Positions 53,513 to 63,360 of a DNA stretch of 64,000 nt are shown piece by piece (within the stretch, counting starts at the first letter, position 1; each line of letters starts with the position of its first letter). The notes beneath the pieces are model-generated. The model searched no databases and was not told where the DNA came from. It saw nothing but the letters and a program-made list of their open reading frames with translations. This DNA is from Bowmanella pacifica (lineage in GTDB: Bacteria; Pseudomonadota; Gammaproteobacteria; Enterobacterales; Alteromonadaceae). The translations under genes were made by a program, and so were the position numbers. Location of the stretch: positions 310,001 to 374,000 of the forward strand of contig NZ_BMLS01000001.1 of assembly GCF_014645355.1 (NCBI RefSeq), written 5' to 3'.

Positions 53513-54728
53513 GTGCCATCCTCCGTTTGATATTGCCTTGAACAACGAAGTAGTCGAAAAGGGGTGCCCACAGGTTGGCGAACAGAATCGCCAGCATCAT
53601 GCCTTCAGGGAAGGCGGGGTTGAGCACACGAATCATCACACACATAAAGCCGATCAACAGGCCATATGCCCACTTACCTTTATTAGTAAAGGAAGCTGAT
53701 ACCGGGTCAGTAGCCATAAACAGCATACCGAAGGCAAAACCACCAGTAACCAGGTGCCAGTACCAAGGCATAGCAAACATGGCGTTCGTGTCACTGCCAA
53801 TCATATTCAATAAGGTGCTGAACAGCGCCATACCAGCGAACACACCCAGCACGATGCGCCAGGAAGCAATACGCAGATACATGATGAACAAGCCACCAAT
53901 CAACAGCGCCAGGGTAGAGGTTTCACCCACAGAACCTTGAATGCTGCCGAAGAAGGCATTCCACCACTCAGCATTGATGCTCCAATCAGCAATCTGACCA
54001 GAAGCAGCCTGGCTCAGGTGCGTAGCACCGGAGAAACCGTCAGCAGCCGTCCAGATTGCATCACCGGAGATTTGCGCAGGATAAGCGAAGTAAAGGAAGG
54101 CACGACCAGACAAAGCCGGGTTCAGGAAGTTACGGCCGGTACCACCAAATACTTCTTTAGCGATAACTACACCGAAACTGATACCCAACGCGACTTGCCA
54201 GAGCGGAATGGTCGCTGGCAAGGTCAGGGCAAACAGTACCGAAGTAACGAAAAAGCCTTCGTTAACTTCATGCTTACGGATAGACGCAAACAGTACTTCC
54301 CAGAAGCCACCAACCGCAAAGGTCACGGCATAAATAGGCAGGAAGAAACAGGCACCATAACCAAACATAGCCAGCCAGCCGGTACTGTCAGTACCCAGCT
54401 CACCGCCCAGGGCAGCAAACAACCCCGCCTGCCAGTATCCTTCTACTGTGGCAGCAAAGGTGATGGCATCACTGCCTAGAATAGCGTTGTGCGCCTGGTA
54501 ACCCACGTTATACATACCGTAGAACATGGCCGGGAACGTTGCCATCCACACCATAATCATGATGCGTTTCAGGTCAATACTGTCACGTACGTGGGTAACA
54601 GTCTTGTTCACCATACCAGGGGTATAGAAAATAGTCGCCGCAGCTTCATACAGGGCATACCATTTTTCGTATTTACCACCTGGCTCAAAATTGGGTTCGA
54701 TTTTCTCGAGATATTCTTTCAAGCTCAT
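53502..54728 (-). CDS. nqrB: Na+-NQR subunit B
   Basis: This 408-residue main membrane subunit has about ten helices and carries a covalent FMN at the Thr of SGAT in [12 protein letters not shown] (about residue 233). It also binds riboflavin and forms the sodium path. The family opening [18 protein letters not shown] is intact. GAGGG precedes the ATG. It lies three bases after nqrA and overlaps nqrC by 11 bases. Confidence 0.97.
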   Translation of the reverse strand: MSLKEYLEKIEPNFEPGGKYEKWYALYEAAATIFYTPGMVNKTVTHVRDSIDLKRIMIMVWMATFPAMFYGMYNVGYQAHNAILGSDAITFAATVEGYWQAGLFAALGGELGTDSTGWLAMFGYGACFFLPIYAVTFAVGGFWEVLFASIRKHEVNEGFFVTSVLFALTLPATIPLWQVALGISFGVVIAKEVFGGTGRNFLNPALSGRAFLYFAYPAQISGDAIWTAADGFSGATHLSQAASGQIADWSINAEWWNAFFGSIQGSVGETSTLALLIGGLFIMYLRIASWRIVLGVFAGMALFSTLLNMIGSDTNAMFAMPWYWHLVTGGFAFGMLFMATDPVSASFTNKGKWAYGLLIGFMCVMIRVLNPAFPEGMMLAILFANLWAPLFDYFVVQGNIKRRMARVS

Positions 54729-54731
54729 GGA

Positions 54732-56072
54732 TTAGCCCTCTTTCTCTATCTTGGTCAGGCAATCACGCAGGACAGGACCGTAGTTATACTTGCCTGGGCA
54801 TACGTAGGTACACAAACCGAGATCTTCTTCATCCAACTCCAGACAACCCAAAGTTTGGGCACCGTCCGTATCGCCTGACAACAAGTCACGCAACAGCAAA
54901 GTAGGCAGAATATCCAGAGGCATCACACGCTCATAGTTACCAATTGGCACCATAGCGCGATCAGAACCATTGGTGGTGGTCGTCATATTGAACAGACGCT
55001 TGGGGCTTAGGTGGCCTAAATAAGCACGGGTAACAGAGTGCTTATCGCTACCTGGACGTAACCAACCAAACAGCTCTTTCTCGCGACCTTCCGCCAGCAA
55101 GCTCAGTTGCAAGTGGAAACGGCCCAGATAGCCATGAACACCCTGAGCGTGGGTACCGCAGAGTACCGAACCCGATACCACGCGCACTTCGCCCTCTTGA
55201 GCTTCACCGGCGATAAGCTGCTCGGTGCTTGCCCCTAATAGGGTACGCAACAGGCGAGGAGATTTAGCCGCAGGACCAGCAACAGCTACCACGCGACGGT
55301 TGTCCAACTCACCCGTAGTGAACAGGTGGCCAATAGCAATAACGTCCTGATAGTTCAGATGCCATACGGTTTTACCAGCACCAGCAGAATCCAGGAAGTG
55401 GATATGGGTACCCACTAAACCTGCAGGGTGAGGACCGGCAAACTCATGCACTTCGGCTTGAGCTGAACCAACGGCGATATCAGCACCTGGGGCCTTGCTC
55501 ACGTACAACTTACCTTCGGTCAAGCGACGCAATACGCTCAAACCGTTGGCGAAGTCATCTTTACGCTCAGCAATGATAATAGCCGGATCCGCCGCCAAAG
55601 GATTCGTATCCATGGCATTGACAAAAATAGCACGGGGAGAGGATCCCAGCGCCGGGGCCTTGCTGTAAGGACGTGTACGCAGTGCAGTCCACAATCCGGA
55701 GTCCACCAGATTCTTTTCCACATCGTCACGACTTAGCGAAGACAATTGTCCAGCATCGTACTTGGCGAAGCTTTCCTGCTCGTCACCGGCCAACTCAATG
55801 ACCACTGATTGCAGTACGCGCTTGGCGCCGCGGTTAACTTCCACGACGGTACCTGCTGCGGGAGCGGTAAATTTAACACCGGGATTTTTTTTGTCTTCGA
55901 AAAGCACCTGGCCTTTCTTAACAGTATCGCCTTGGGCGACGGCCATAGTAGGCCGCATTCCGACGTATTCCTCACCCAAAACAGCAACCCGGGTAATCCG
56001 GGGACCGTCATGGATCTTTTGTTGTGGCGCTCCCGTGATAGGGAGGTCCAACCCTTTAGTGATTTTTATCAT
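54732..56072 (-). CDS. nqrA: Na+-NQR subunit A
   Basis: This 446-residue cytoplasmic subunit is associated with quinone binding. It has the family opening [14 protein letters not shown], then [42 protein letters not shown] and [16 protein letters not shown] near the end. ATG 56072 is chosen because it matches the family opening; a GTG nine bases earlier is also in frame and the ribosome site is weak. It is the first gene of the operon, preceded by nested inverted repeats. Confidence 0.96.
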   Translation of the reverse strand: MIKITKGLDLPITGAPQQKIHDGPRITRVAVLGEEYVGMRPTMAVAQGDTVKKGQVLFEDKKNPGVKFTAPAAGTVVEVNRGAKRVLQSVVIELAGDEQESFAKYDAGQLSSLSRDDVEKNLVDSGLWTALRTRPYSKAPALGSSPRAIFVNAMDTNPLAADPAIIIAERKDDFANGLSVLRRLTEGKLYVSKAPGADIAVGSAQAEVHEFAGPHPAGLVGTHIHFLDSAGAGKTVWHLNYQDVIAIGHLFTTGELDNRRVVAVAGPAAKSPRLLRTLLGASTEQLIAGEAQEGEVRVVSGSVLCGTHAQGVHGYLGRFHLQLSLLAEGREKELFGWLRPGSDKHSVTRAYLGHLSPKRLFNMTTTTNGSDRAMVPIGNYERVMPLDILPTLLLRDLLSGDTDGAQTLGCLELDEEDLGLCTYVCPGKYNYGPVLRDCLTKIEKEG

Positions 56073-56093
56073 AAATTGCACTACTTATTTACT

Positions 56094-56150
56094 GAATACT
56101 CATCAGGATGCATCCTGATGTCTCATCAAGGTAAATCCTGATGAGTATTC
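56094..56150. promoter_or_regulatory. Nested inverted repeats upstream of the nqr operon
   Basis: The outer perfect 15-bp arms are GAATACTCATCAGGA (56094-56108) and TCCTGATGAGTATTC (56136-56150). Inside the left part, CATCAGGATGCATCCTGATG (56101-56120) is a perfect 20-bp palindrome that shares bases with the outer left arm, so the two structures exclude each other. A degenerate fourth copy (CTCATCAAGG) lies between. The structures start 21 bases before nqrA. They could be a multi-site operator or an RNA switch in the leader. Confidence 0.6.
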
Positions 56151-56500
56151 GAAACTAACCCCACCTGTTGTCTGTCATCCAGTAACAAGCGCCTGCAATT
56201 CTCTTTACGGTTTTCCTGCCACTGCTGCAATCAACGCAAAAAAAGCCTGTTCGCATTGACGAGAACATCCTGTACTCAACATTTGCGAACCTTTACAGGT
56301 TCACAACGTGTCTTGCCAATGGGAGGATCTTTGAAAAAGATAGACCTATCTCTCAAACCCGGCATTTTAGCATTAAACCCAGCCTCTTCGCCATGCAAAT
56401 GTTTGTTTATCCCACTCATTCTCTGATACTTTGGTAGTAGCTCAAATGACGGTTCAGGACATCAGCCAGCCCCTTGACGGCAAGTGGTTGAGACAGAAAA
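56151..56500. other. Gene-free stretch upstream of nqrA
   Basis: No coding frame was seen. The nqr promoter must lie here or in the nested repeats. GAACCTTTACAGGTTC near 56289-56304 is a further short inverted repeat; its role is unknown. Confidence 0.4.
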
Positions 56501-56520
56501 AAACCGCCACAAGGGCGGTC
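56496..56520 (-). terminator. Terminator of fabV
   Basis: ACCGCC/GGCGGT stem with loop ACAAG (56503-56519), followed on the minus strand by seven T (the A run at 56497-56503). Confidence 0.85.
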
Positions 56521-56528
56521 TTCAAAAC

Positions 56529-57707
56529 TTACCAGTCGGCCAGAGGGCTGACATCGGCATCATAATCGACACCGTCAAAACCAAACCCAAACAGATGCAG
56601 AAATTCATTGTGATAACCCACATAGTCGGTCATCTCATCAATGGTCTCGGTTTGCACGGTATCCCAAACCTTCTGTACCCGCTGCTGCACGCTGTCTTCC
56701 AGTTCTTTATAGTTCTGGAATAAGTGGCCACCTTCATCAAAACGGCGTTGCTCAGCATACAGATTATCGGTAAACAGGCCGTGAATTTGTTCAATGGTGC
56801 CCTCATAGGTACCATCACCTTTCATCACCTTGAAAAGTGCCGAGATATACAGCGGCATAATCGGAATCGCAGAACTCGCCTGGGTAACCACGGCATTCAA
56901 TGAAGACACAAAAGCTTCACCATTAAGGTCAGCCGTCATATTGCGAATCACTTGAGTAGCGCGGTCCAGATCTTCCTTCGCTTTGCCAATAGTGGCATGA
57001 CCATAGATTGGCCAGGTTAACTCTTTGCCTATATAGGTATAGGACGTGGTAATAAAGTTCTCAGCCAGTACATCGGCCTCTTTCAATGCTTTAATCCACA
57101 ATTCCCAATCTTCACCGCCCATCACTTTAACGGTATTAGCAATTTCGTCTTCATTCGCCGCTTCAACGGTTATTTCATCAATAACACGCTTGGAAGTATT
57201 CAGGTTCTTGGTGGTCACATTACTGCCAATGGGCTTTAGCGTGGACGAGTACACCTCTCCGGTATTAGGATCGGTACGACGCGGCGAAGCCAGGCTGTAC
57301 ACCACTAAATCAATTTTTCCCAGGTCCGCTTTGATGATGTCTATCACATCCTGCTTCATCTGGTTGGAGAACGCATCGCCATTTAAGGTTTTGGCGTAAA
57401 CACCGGCCTGTTTTGCTTGGTTATGAAAAGCGGCGGTATTATACCAACCGGCTGAAGCGGTTTTGCTTTCAGACGCTTCTTTCTCAAAACATACGCCCAG
57501 AGTTTTTGCGCCATAGCCGAAACCCGCCACAATTCTGGAAGCCAAGCCATAACCGGTAGAACACCCCAACACCAGAACATTCTTAGGGCCCTGCCCTTGT
57601 ACACCCTGCTGTTTGACGTAATCGATCTGCTTTTGAACGTTGACCGCACAGCCTACCGGATGCGCATTGGTACAGATAAAGCCACGTATTTTAGGCTGAA
57701 TAACCAT
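56529..57707 (-). CDS. fabV: Enoyl-[acyl-carrier-protein]/trans-2-enoyl-CoA reductase FabV
   Basis: This 392-residue NADH-dependent reductase carries out the last step of fatty-acid chain elongation. It follows FabV over its full length: MVIQPKIRGFICTNAHPVGC, NVLVLGCSTGYGLASRI (NAD-binding), LVVYSLASPRRTDPNTGEVY, and the catalytic YIGKELTWPIYGHATIGKAK (Tyr-x8-Lys type). It ends in GFGFDGVDYDADVSP. FabV is larger than FabI and is known to be insensitive to triclosan. AAGG precedes the ATG. It is monocistronic with its own terminator. Confidence 0.97.
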   Translation of the reverse strand: MVIQPKIRGFICTNAHPVGCAVNVQKQIDYVKQQGVQGQGPKNVLVLGCSTGYGLASRIVAGFGYGAKTLGVCFEKEASESKTASAGWYNTAAFHNQAKQAGVYAKTLNGDAFSNQMKQDVIDIIKADLGKIDLVVYSLASPRRTDPNTGEVYSSTLKPIGSNVTTKNLNTSKRVIDEITVEAANEDEIANTVKVMGGEDWELWIKALKEADVLAENFITTSYTYIGKELTWPIYGHATIGKAKEDLDRATQVIRNMTADLNGEAFVSSLNAVVTQASSAIPIMPLYISALFKVMKGDGTYEGTIEQIHGLFTDNLYAEQRRFDEGGHLFQNYKELEDSVQQRVQKVWDTVQTETIDEMTDYVGYHNEFLHLFGFGFDGVDYDADVSPLADW

Positions 57708-57862
57708 ATGGACCTTTCCTTTATAAGAAGTGCCGACATTGTAAAGACACCCGCGCCAGAAACAACTCTGAACACTTGATTTGCCCTTTCTCTCAACCTT
57801 ATCTGGTTAGGCGCTACCTCAAATGACAGAGGCAAAAGCCGCTTTCAAGCCCTGAATATAGT

Positions 57863-57886
57863 CAAGGGACGCATAAGCGTCCCTTG
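57863..57886 (-). terminator. Hairpin downstream of the TRAP binding-protein gene
   Basis: CAAGGGACGC/GCGTCCCTTG perfect 10-bp stem with loop ATAA (plus strand). There is no good T run after it on the minus strand, so it is a likely but atypical terminator of the TRAP gene set. Confidence 0.6.
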
Positions 57887-57908
57887 CTAAGCAGGTAAAA
57901 ATGTACGG

Positions 57909-59009
57909 TTACTTTTCGGCCTGACGGTTTTTGTAATACTCCATTTCAGACAACTCATGGTAAGCACTTACTTTCTTCTGAAACTCTGAATATGATGCAT
58001 ACACCTTGGCAAACTGCGGGTCTTTTGCAGCTTGCTCCTGCATCACCGCCAGTGAAGCAGCCCGTAATGCCAGCATCACATCCTTCGGCAGTGGTAACAC
58101 TTTAATGCCATGCTCATCTTTCAGTGCAGCCATGGCTTCATGGTTGCGGGCCGTATATTCATCCAACATGTCCTGATTGACCGCCCTGGTGGCCACCGCC
58201 ACGATGTGCTGCAAGTCAGCCGGCAAGCTGTTATAGGCGCTTTCATTGACAGTGAACTCGAGCATAGCGCCGGGCTCATGCCAGCCAGAATAATAGTAAT
58301 AATCGGCCGCCTTATGCAGTCCAAAAGACAAGTCGTTATAAGGCCCTACCCATTCGGTAGCATCAATGGCGCCAGTTTGCAGCGCGGTGAAGATTTCCCC
58401 TCCGGTCAGTGCAACAGGTATGGCACCAACTTTCTTCAATACTTCCGCCCCCAGACCGGGCATACGTATTTTCAGGCCTTTTAAATCCTCAATACTGTGG
58501 ATTTCTTTATTAAACCAACCTGCCATCTGCACACCGGTATTGCCGCCCGCAAAGGGGATCACGCCAAAGGGTTTATACACTTCTCGCCAAAGCGCCAAGC
58601 CGCCGCCGTAATGCAGCCAACTGTTAGTCTCAGTAACGTTCATACCAAAAGGAATGGCAGTGAAGATTTGTGCAGCTGGTGCCTTGCCTTTCCAATAGTA
58701 ACTGCCTGCATGGCCCATTTGCGCCGTACCGTTGGAAACAGCATCAAATACCTCAAATCCCGGTACCAATTCTCCGGCTCCATAAACCTTCACTTTCAGT
58801 CGGCCGCCTGACATTTCCTGCACCATTTGTGCAAAGGTCTCAGGCCCCCTGCCAAGCCCAGGAAAGTTTTTCGGCCAGGAGGTCACCAGCTTCCATTCAA
58901 ATGTCTGCTGCGATGCACGGTTGTTGTCAGTGGCAATGTTTTCTTTTCCGCAGCCCAGCAGCGCTAACGCTGTAGCACCCGCCAAACAGGCCGAGTAAAA
59001 CCATTTCAT
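57909..59009 (-). CDS. dctP: TRAP transporter solute-binding lipoprotein (DctP/TakP-like)
   Basis: This 366-residue periplasmic binding protein has a lipobox ALLGCGKE. The binding domain shows EWKLVTSWPKNFPGLGRGPE, GQAMSGGRLKVKVYGAGELV-like text (here VQEMSGGRLKVKVYGAGELVP cut short), LKGLKIRMPGLGAEVLKKVG with the Arg that holds the substrate carboxylate, and IDATEWVGPYNDLSFGLHKAADYYYYSGWHEP. These resemble TakP-type proteins for 2-oxo acids. The second ATG (59009) is eight bases from GGAG and is preferred to the first ATG, which is only two bases away. It forms a TRAP set with dctM and dctQ upstream. Confidence 0.9.
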   Translation of the reverse strand: MKWFYSACLAGATALALLGCGKENIATDNNRASQQTFEWKLVTSWPKNFPGLGRGPETFAQMVQEMSGGRLKVKVYGAGELVPGFEVFDAVSNGTAQMGHAGSYYWKGKAPAAQIFTAIPFGMNVTETNSWLHYGGGLALWREVYKPFGVIPFAGGNTGVQMAGWFNKEIHSIEDLKGLKIRMPGLGAEVLKKVGAIPVALTGGEIFTALQTGAIDATEWVGPYNDLSFGLHKAADYYYYSGWHEPGAMLEFTVNESAYNSLPADLQHIVAVATRAVNQDMLDEYTARNHEAMAALKDEHGIKVLPLPKDVMLALRAASLAVMQEQAAKDPQFAKVYASYSEFQKKVSAYHELSEMEYYKNRQAEK

Positions 59010-59033
59010 ATTCATATCTCCATGCTAGACCTG

Positions 59034-60401
59034 CTAGCCATACAAGGTGTCGGGGAGCCAGGTCACCAACGCCGGCCAAACCGCCAACATGACCAGCAAC
59101 ATAAGTTGAATACCAATAAAAGGGATAACCCCTTTGTACATATCCGCGGTTCTTACCGACGCGGGCGCAACCCCTCGCAAATAAAAAAGCGCAAAACCAA
59201 AAGGGGGAGTCAGAAAAGACGTCTGCAAATTCACCGCAATCATAATGCCCAGCCACACGGGATCGATTCCCATTGCCAGCAGCACCGGGCCAACAATAGG
59301 CACCACCACAAAAGTGATCTCAATAAAATCCAGAATAAAGCCAAGCAGAAAAATCACCAGCATCACCAGAAGCATGGCACCAAAGACGCCGCCGGGCAGT
59401 GCTGAGAAAAAATCTTCAATCAGGGTTTCTCCGCCCAGGCCTCGGAAAACCAAAGAAAACACAGAAGCCCCAATCAGGATAAGAAACACCATAGACGTCA
59501 CCTTAGTGGTACCCAACATAACGTCTTTAAGGGTTTGTAGGCTAAGCTGCTTTGCCAAAAGCGCAAGAACAATAGCCCCCATCGCCCCGACCCCAGCCGC
59601 TTCGGTTGGGGTTGCCAAGCCGGCCAGAATTGAGCCCAAGACCAACAACATTAGGGTTAGAGGGGGAAGCAGGGCCATTAAAAGCGGCTTTACCCGCATG
59701 GCATTGCGAGCCTCATGAGCATCTTCAAACCAGTGAGGCCGCAATCTGGCGCTAAATAACACATAGGTCAGATATAACCCCACCAGCAACAACCCTGGAA
59801 TCATGGCACCGACAAATAAGTCGCCAACCGACACCGAATCCGGGGAAAAGATGCCCATATTCAACTGTGCTTGCTGGTAAGCATTGGACAGCACATCCCC
59901 CAGTAATACCAAGGCAATAGAAGGCGGAATAATCTGCCCCAAGGTACCAGTTGCGCAGATACAGCCTGTAGCGAACGAGGGATGATAGCCACGCTTCAAC
60001 ATACTGGGCAGTGACAGCAGCCCCATGGTCACCACAGTCGCTCCTACAATGCCGGTGCTCGCCGCCATTAACATGCCGACCAGAATCACCGAGATAGCCA
60101 GTCCACCGCGGAAACGACCGAACACCTGAGACATAGCAGCCAGCAAATGCTCAGCCACTTTCGACTTTTCCAGCATCATGCCCATAAATACAAATAACGG
60201 CACGGCCAATAGGGTTTGATTGGTCATAATGCCATACAGACGGCTTGGCATGGCGTGCAGATAGGCCATATCAAACGCACCGAACAATGCGCAGACAGAA
60301 GCAAATAACAACGCCGTCCCTGCTAGTGCATAGGCCACCGGGTAACCCAGCATGAGCACCAGGCAAACCAGCACAAAAAGTATCAGCGCTAGATATTCCA
60401 T
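59034..60401 (-). CDS. dctM: TRAP transporter large permease DctM
   Basis: This 455-residue inner-membrane subunit has about 12-13 helices and couples solute import to a sodium gradient. Family features are MLGYPVAYALAGTALLFA, VPLFVFMGMMLEKSKVAEHLL, TGIVGATVVTMGLLSLPSML, GCICATGTLGQIIPPSIALVL and SFLTPPFGFALFYLRGVAP. It overlaps dctQ by one base (TAATG) and is followed after 18-24 bases by dctP, so the three form one operon. Confidence 0.95.
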   Translation of the reverse strand: MEYLALILFVLVCLVLMLGYPVAYALAGTALLFASVCALFGAFDMAYLHAMPSRLYGIMTNQTLLAVPLFVFMGMMLEKSKVAEHLLAAMSQVFGRFRGGLAISVILVGMLMAASTGIVGATVVTMGLLSLPSMLKRGYHPSFATGCICATGTLGQIIPPSIALVLLGDVLSNAYQQAQLNMGIFSPDSVSVGDLFVGAMIPGLLLVGLYLTYVLFSARLRPHWFEDAHEARNAMRVKPLLMALLPPLTLMLLVLGSILAGLATPTEAAGVGAMGAIVLALLAKQLSLQTLKDVMLGTTKVTSMVFLILIGASVFSLVFRGLGGETLIEDFFSALPGGVFGAMLLVMLVIFLLGFILDFIEITFVVVPIVGPVLLAMGIDPVWLGIMIAVNLQTSFLTPPFGFALFYLRGVAPASVRTADMYKGVIPFIGIQLMLLVMLAVWPALVTWLPDTLYG

Positions 60402-60934
60402 TACTCTCGCTCCTGGCCCGATTGTACTTTGGCGTGGCGAATAATCTGCCAGTTACACCAGCACTGAGACAGAGCCTGTAAACTCATCGTCAGACAAAAC
60501 AACGGAATCAAGCTCTTCAGTAAGAAGACCAGCGGCAGCCCGCCCGCTTCGGGAGAGTCCTCTAACAAACGCCAGGACGTTGCCACATAATCCCAACTCA
60601 TCCAGAGGATGAATAAGTTAACCGGCAACAACAGTAGCAGTGCGCCGGCAATATCCACCAAAGCGCGTTTTTTGGCAGACCAGCCACGATAAAAGATGTC
60701 GACCCGCACATGCTCATCGGCTTTCAATGTATGGGCACAGCCCAGCATAAAAACAGCGGCATGCAAATACATGGCGGATTCCTGCATGGCAATCCATCCC
60801 AGATTAAAGCCGTAGCGCAGCAACACGATAAGAAATACCAACAACACCATCAGCAACGTAAGCCAACTGATGCTCTTGCACAGATACAGATTTATACGGT
60901 CGATAAATAAACTGGATGAGGTTAACGGCTGCAC
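60401..60934 (-). CDS. dctQ: TRAP transporter small permease DctQ
   Basis: This 177-residue membrane protein has four helices and works with DctM. The family pattern is seen in YGFNLGWIAMQESAMYLHAAVFMLGCAHTLKADEHVRVDIFY (W-x-x-E, then H-V-R-V-D). The likely start is GTG 60934; no ATG lies before residue 29 and an in-frame stop lies just upstream, but the ribosome site is weak. It is the first gene of the TRAP operon. Confidence 0.9.
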   Translation of the reverse strand: MQPLTSSSLFIDRINLYLCKSISWLTLLMVLLVFLIVLLRYGFNLGWIAMQESAMYLHAAVFMLGCAHTLKADEHVRVDIFYRGWSAKKRALVDIAGALLLLLPVNLFILWMSWDYVATSWRLLEDSPEAGGLPLVFLLKSLIPLFCLTMSLQALSQCWCNWQIIRHAKVQSGQERE

Positions 60935-61019
60935 GTATCAATGATTTTGTTTTTTATTTGCAGCAAGCTTTTAACAAAATATTTACCAGATTGGAACGGC
61001 GAGCCTAATCATAGGCATA

Positions 61020-61044
61020 AAAAAAGTGTCCTAAGACACTTTTC
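61020..61044 (-). terminator. Terminator of bolA
   Basis: AAGTGTCCTAAGACACTT stem (about 61024-61042) flanked by A and T runs on either side; on the minus strand it is followed by TTTTTTT. Confidence 0.85.
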
Positions 61045-61354
61045 TTTTTAAGCCTCCCAAACAAGCGGGAGAATCCGGAGCACCGCCGTACAGACCTTGC
61101 CATTCACTGTCTGTATAAGTATGCAAAGCCAGTGCATGAATGTGGTTAGCTAACTCGTCTTTGAGTACCGCATTGACCGCACGGTGTCGGTTGATCAACC
61201 TTTCACCACTGAAAGAGGGTGACACCAACACCACTTTGAAGTGAGTTTCCGCACCAACAGGCACATTGTGCTGATGGCTTTCATTGGTCACTTCCAGATA
61301 GGCTGGCTGAAAATGTGACAGCAATTTTTCTTCGATTACGCTTTGAATGTTCAT
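61031..61354 (-). CDS. bolA: BolA family transcription/iron-homeostasis regulator
   Basis: This is a 107-residue cytoplasmic protein with the BolA fold. Visible family features are the N-terminal [60 protein letters not shown] and [13 protein letters not shown], with a conserved His in FKVVLVS/LHTY. BolA partners monothiol glutaredoxins and affects cell shape and biofilm. In several relatives it lies close to nqr genes; here it is about five kb away. The gene's 3' end overlaps its terminator region. Confidence 0.95.
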   Translation of the reverse strand: MNIQSVIEEKLLSHFQPAYLEVTNESHQHNVPVGAETHFKVVLVSPSFSGERLINRHRAVNAVLKDELANHIHALALHTYTDSEWQGLYGGAPDSPACLGGLKRKVS

Positions 61355-61593
61355 CTCTCAACCCTTTTACTACGAGTTTCCGGCATGCACAGAGGCACTT
61401 ACGCCGACGCCGGAAAACACTCCGGCAATCATCCCTCTGGTTTAAATTTAGCTTTCGCCCACGAGGTTACAACCTAGTTTTACCACCCAGAGCCGGTTTT
61501 CTATGATAACCACCTGAGCCTGCGAGATATATTTTTTAAGCTTGGATATTCGCCGAACTATAACCATCTAACCTTGCGCTGCGCGCTATCTCA

Positions 61594-62193
61594 TCAACGC
61601 ATGATATAACGAAAGGTCAGATTAATACGTTCCTCGCTCACCTGACGGCTCTTGGCTATGGCATGTTGCCAATGCTGTTGTGTGGTGCCTCTCATGATCA
61701 ACAAGCTGCCATGGTGTAAGGCAATTCGGTATTTCTCATTGCTGGCCATGTGACGAAAGTCCAGATTGCGTGACGTCCCTAAACTGACAGATGCAATGAC
61801 CGGTTCTTGACCTAACTCGGGTTCATTGTCGGCATGCCAGCCCATACTGTCAGTGCCATCACGGTACCAATTCGCTAGCACCGCATTAAACTTGTGTCCG
61901 CAGGCCTGTTCACAGGCTTGTTTCAACCACGCCAAGCTTTCTGTCCAGGGCAGTGGCGACAGGGTTAAACCTGAGTATCGATAATCGCTGCCAGGATCAC
62001 CATACCAAGCCTGCAATCTGGGGATTTTCACCACTTTACCGTAGAGTTTGATAAAATCCTGCCGCCAATCCAACGACTGGCGAAAGCACGCCAACAACTC
62101 ATCGGCTTTTTGTCGCGAAAGAAAATCTTCCCGGTAGTCCAACTCGGCCTGGGGAAGTATGATTTGACCGGGGTTGAACAAAGACTGCTGCAT
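61594..62193 (-). CDS. AlkB-family 2-oxoglutarate/Fe(II) dioxygenase
   Basis: This 199-residue dioxygenase resembles AlkB and ALKBH2, which remove methyl groups from DNA or RNA bases. The iron ligands are His and Asp in GWHADNEPELG and His in TTQQHWQHAI. RINLTFR supplies the 2-oxoglutarate Arg pair. PRLQAWYGDPGSDYRYSG is also typical. ATG 62193 (MQQSLFNPGQ) is preferred over an ATG 30 bases earlier, which overlaps the divergent rlmG start and lacks a ribosome site; AGG lies close to the chosen ATG. Substrate not proven. Confidence 0.9.
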   Translation of the reverse strand: MQQSLFNPGQIILPQAELDYREDFLSRQKADELLACFRQSLDWRQDFIKLYGKVVKIPRLQAWYGDPGSDYRYSGLTLSPLPWTESLAWLKQACEQACGHKFNAVLANWYRDGTDSMGWHADNEPELGQEPVIASVSLGTSRNLDFRHMASNEKYRIALHHGSLLIMRGTTQQHWQHAIAKSRQVSEERINLTFRYIMR

Positions 62194-62221
62194 TTTCCTA
62201 TCAACTGAGAGCCACTGAACC

Positions 62222-63349
62222 ATGAAGGTTATTCTAACTGCAAATGAGCGCAGTCTTAAGCTGCAACGTTATCCCGCCCGTTTACAGGATAAAAATGAAC
62301 AAGCCTGGGATGCGGCCGATGAGTTATTACTGGAACAGCTCCAGGGCCAGGAAAAGCCCGCTAACCTGCTTATTTTCAATGATGATTGTGGAGCACTTGG
62401 GTGTTTCCTGGCAGAGTGGTCGCCCGCTTGGATAAGCGACTCTAAGGTCAGTCATCTGGCTTTGCAGCAAAATCTCAGTACCAATGACATCCCAGTCTCT
62501 CAGGTACGTCTGTTTGACAGCCTGAGCTTACCTGAAGAGCCGGCCGATATGGTGCTGATGAAAATCCCCAAAACCCTGGCCTTGCTGGAACATCAGCTTA
62601 TTCAGTTACAGTCAAACGTGGACAACCACACGCGAATTATCGCCGCGGCCAAGGCCAATCAGATTCAAAAATCCACCCTGGCGCTATTTGAAAAATATCT
62701 GGGGCCAACCCATACCTCGCTGGCACGTAAAAAAGCCCGCCTGATTTTTTGCCAACCTGAACAGCGAGAGCCCGCTCTTAGTCCCTACCCGACGACTTGG
62801 CAATTGGAAGATAGCAACCTCACCATCCATAACCATGCTAACGTGTTTGCCCGCAGTCAGTTGGATATTGGTGCCCGTTTTCTGCTCAAACACCTTCCCA
62901 ACACCAACAATAAGCGGGTCATTGACTTGGGCTGCGGCAATGGCGTACTGGGGCTTAGCTTGCTGGCGCAAAGCTCGCCTGCCAAATTACTCTTTGTGGA
63001 CGAATCTTATATGGCGGTAGCGTCTGCCAAGTTAAATGTCAGCAGCAATCTGCCAGAAAAATTGGCGGTTTGTGACTTTATTGCCAGTAACTGTTTGGAA
63101 CAGGTGCCGGGACAATCAGTGGATCTGGTCTTGTGCAATCCCCCTTTTCACCAGCAGCAACGCATCACCGACCATATCGCCTGGCAAATGTTCAGCGATG
63201 CCCGCCAGGCACTGCGCAGCGGCGGTGAATTGCGTATCGTAGGCAATCGCCACCTTGGTTACCAGGACAAACTAAAACGCTTATTCGGCGGCTGTCGTCA
63301 GGTTGCAGTGAACAACAAATTCGTTATCTTATCGGCGTTCAAGAAATAA
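62222..63349 (+). CDS. rlmG: 23S rRNA (guanine(1835)-N2)-methyltransferase RlmG
   Basis: This 375-residue SAM-dependent methyltransferase has a duplicated fold. The N-terminal half is degenerate (LLIFNDDCGALGCFLAEW). The C-terminal half is catalytic, with RVIDLGCGNGVLGLSLLAQ (SAM motif I, about residue 238) and the target-base motif LVLCNPPFHQQQRI. This is the RlmG/RsmC architecture; length and the N-terminal text favour RlmG. It is divergent from the AlkB-like gene, the two starts being close, and is followed 11 bases later by a periplasmic cyclophilin. Confidence 0.93.
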   Translation: MKVILTANERSLKLQRYPARLQDKNEQAWDAADELLLEQLQGQEKPANLLIFNDDCGALGCFLAEWSPAWISDSKVSHLALQQNLSTNDIPVSQVRLFDSLSLPEEPADMVLMKIPKTLALLEHQLIQLQSNVDNHTRIIAAAKANQIQKSTLALFEKYLGPTHTSLARKKARLIFCQPEQREPALSPYPTTWQLEDSNLTIHNHANVFARSQLDIGARFLLKHLPNTNNKRVIDLGCGNGVLGLSLLAQSSPAKLLFVDESYMAVASAKLNVSSNLPEKLAVCDFIASNCLEQVPGQSVDLVLCNPPFHQQQRITDHIAWQMFSDARQALRSGGELRIVGNRHLGYQDKLKRLFGGCRQVAVNNKFVILSAFKK

Positions 63350-63360
63350 GGAGAGTCTCC

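Noticed and set aside
53937-54479. 180-codon plus-strand frame inside nqrB
   Set aside because: Antisense to nqrB; sequence is unlike any protein.
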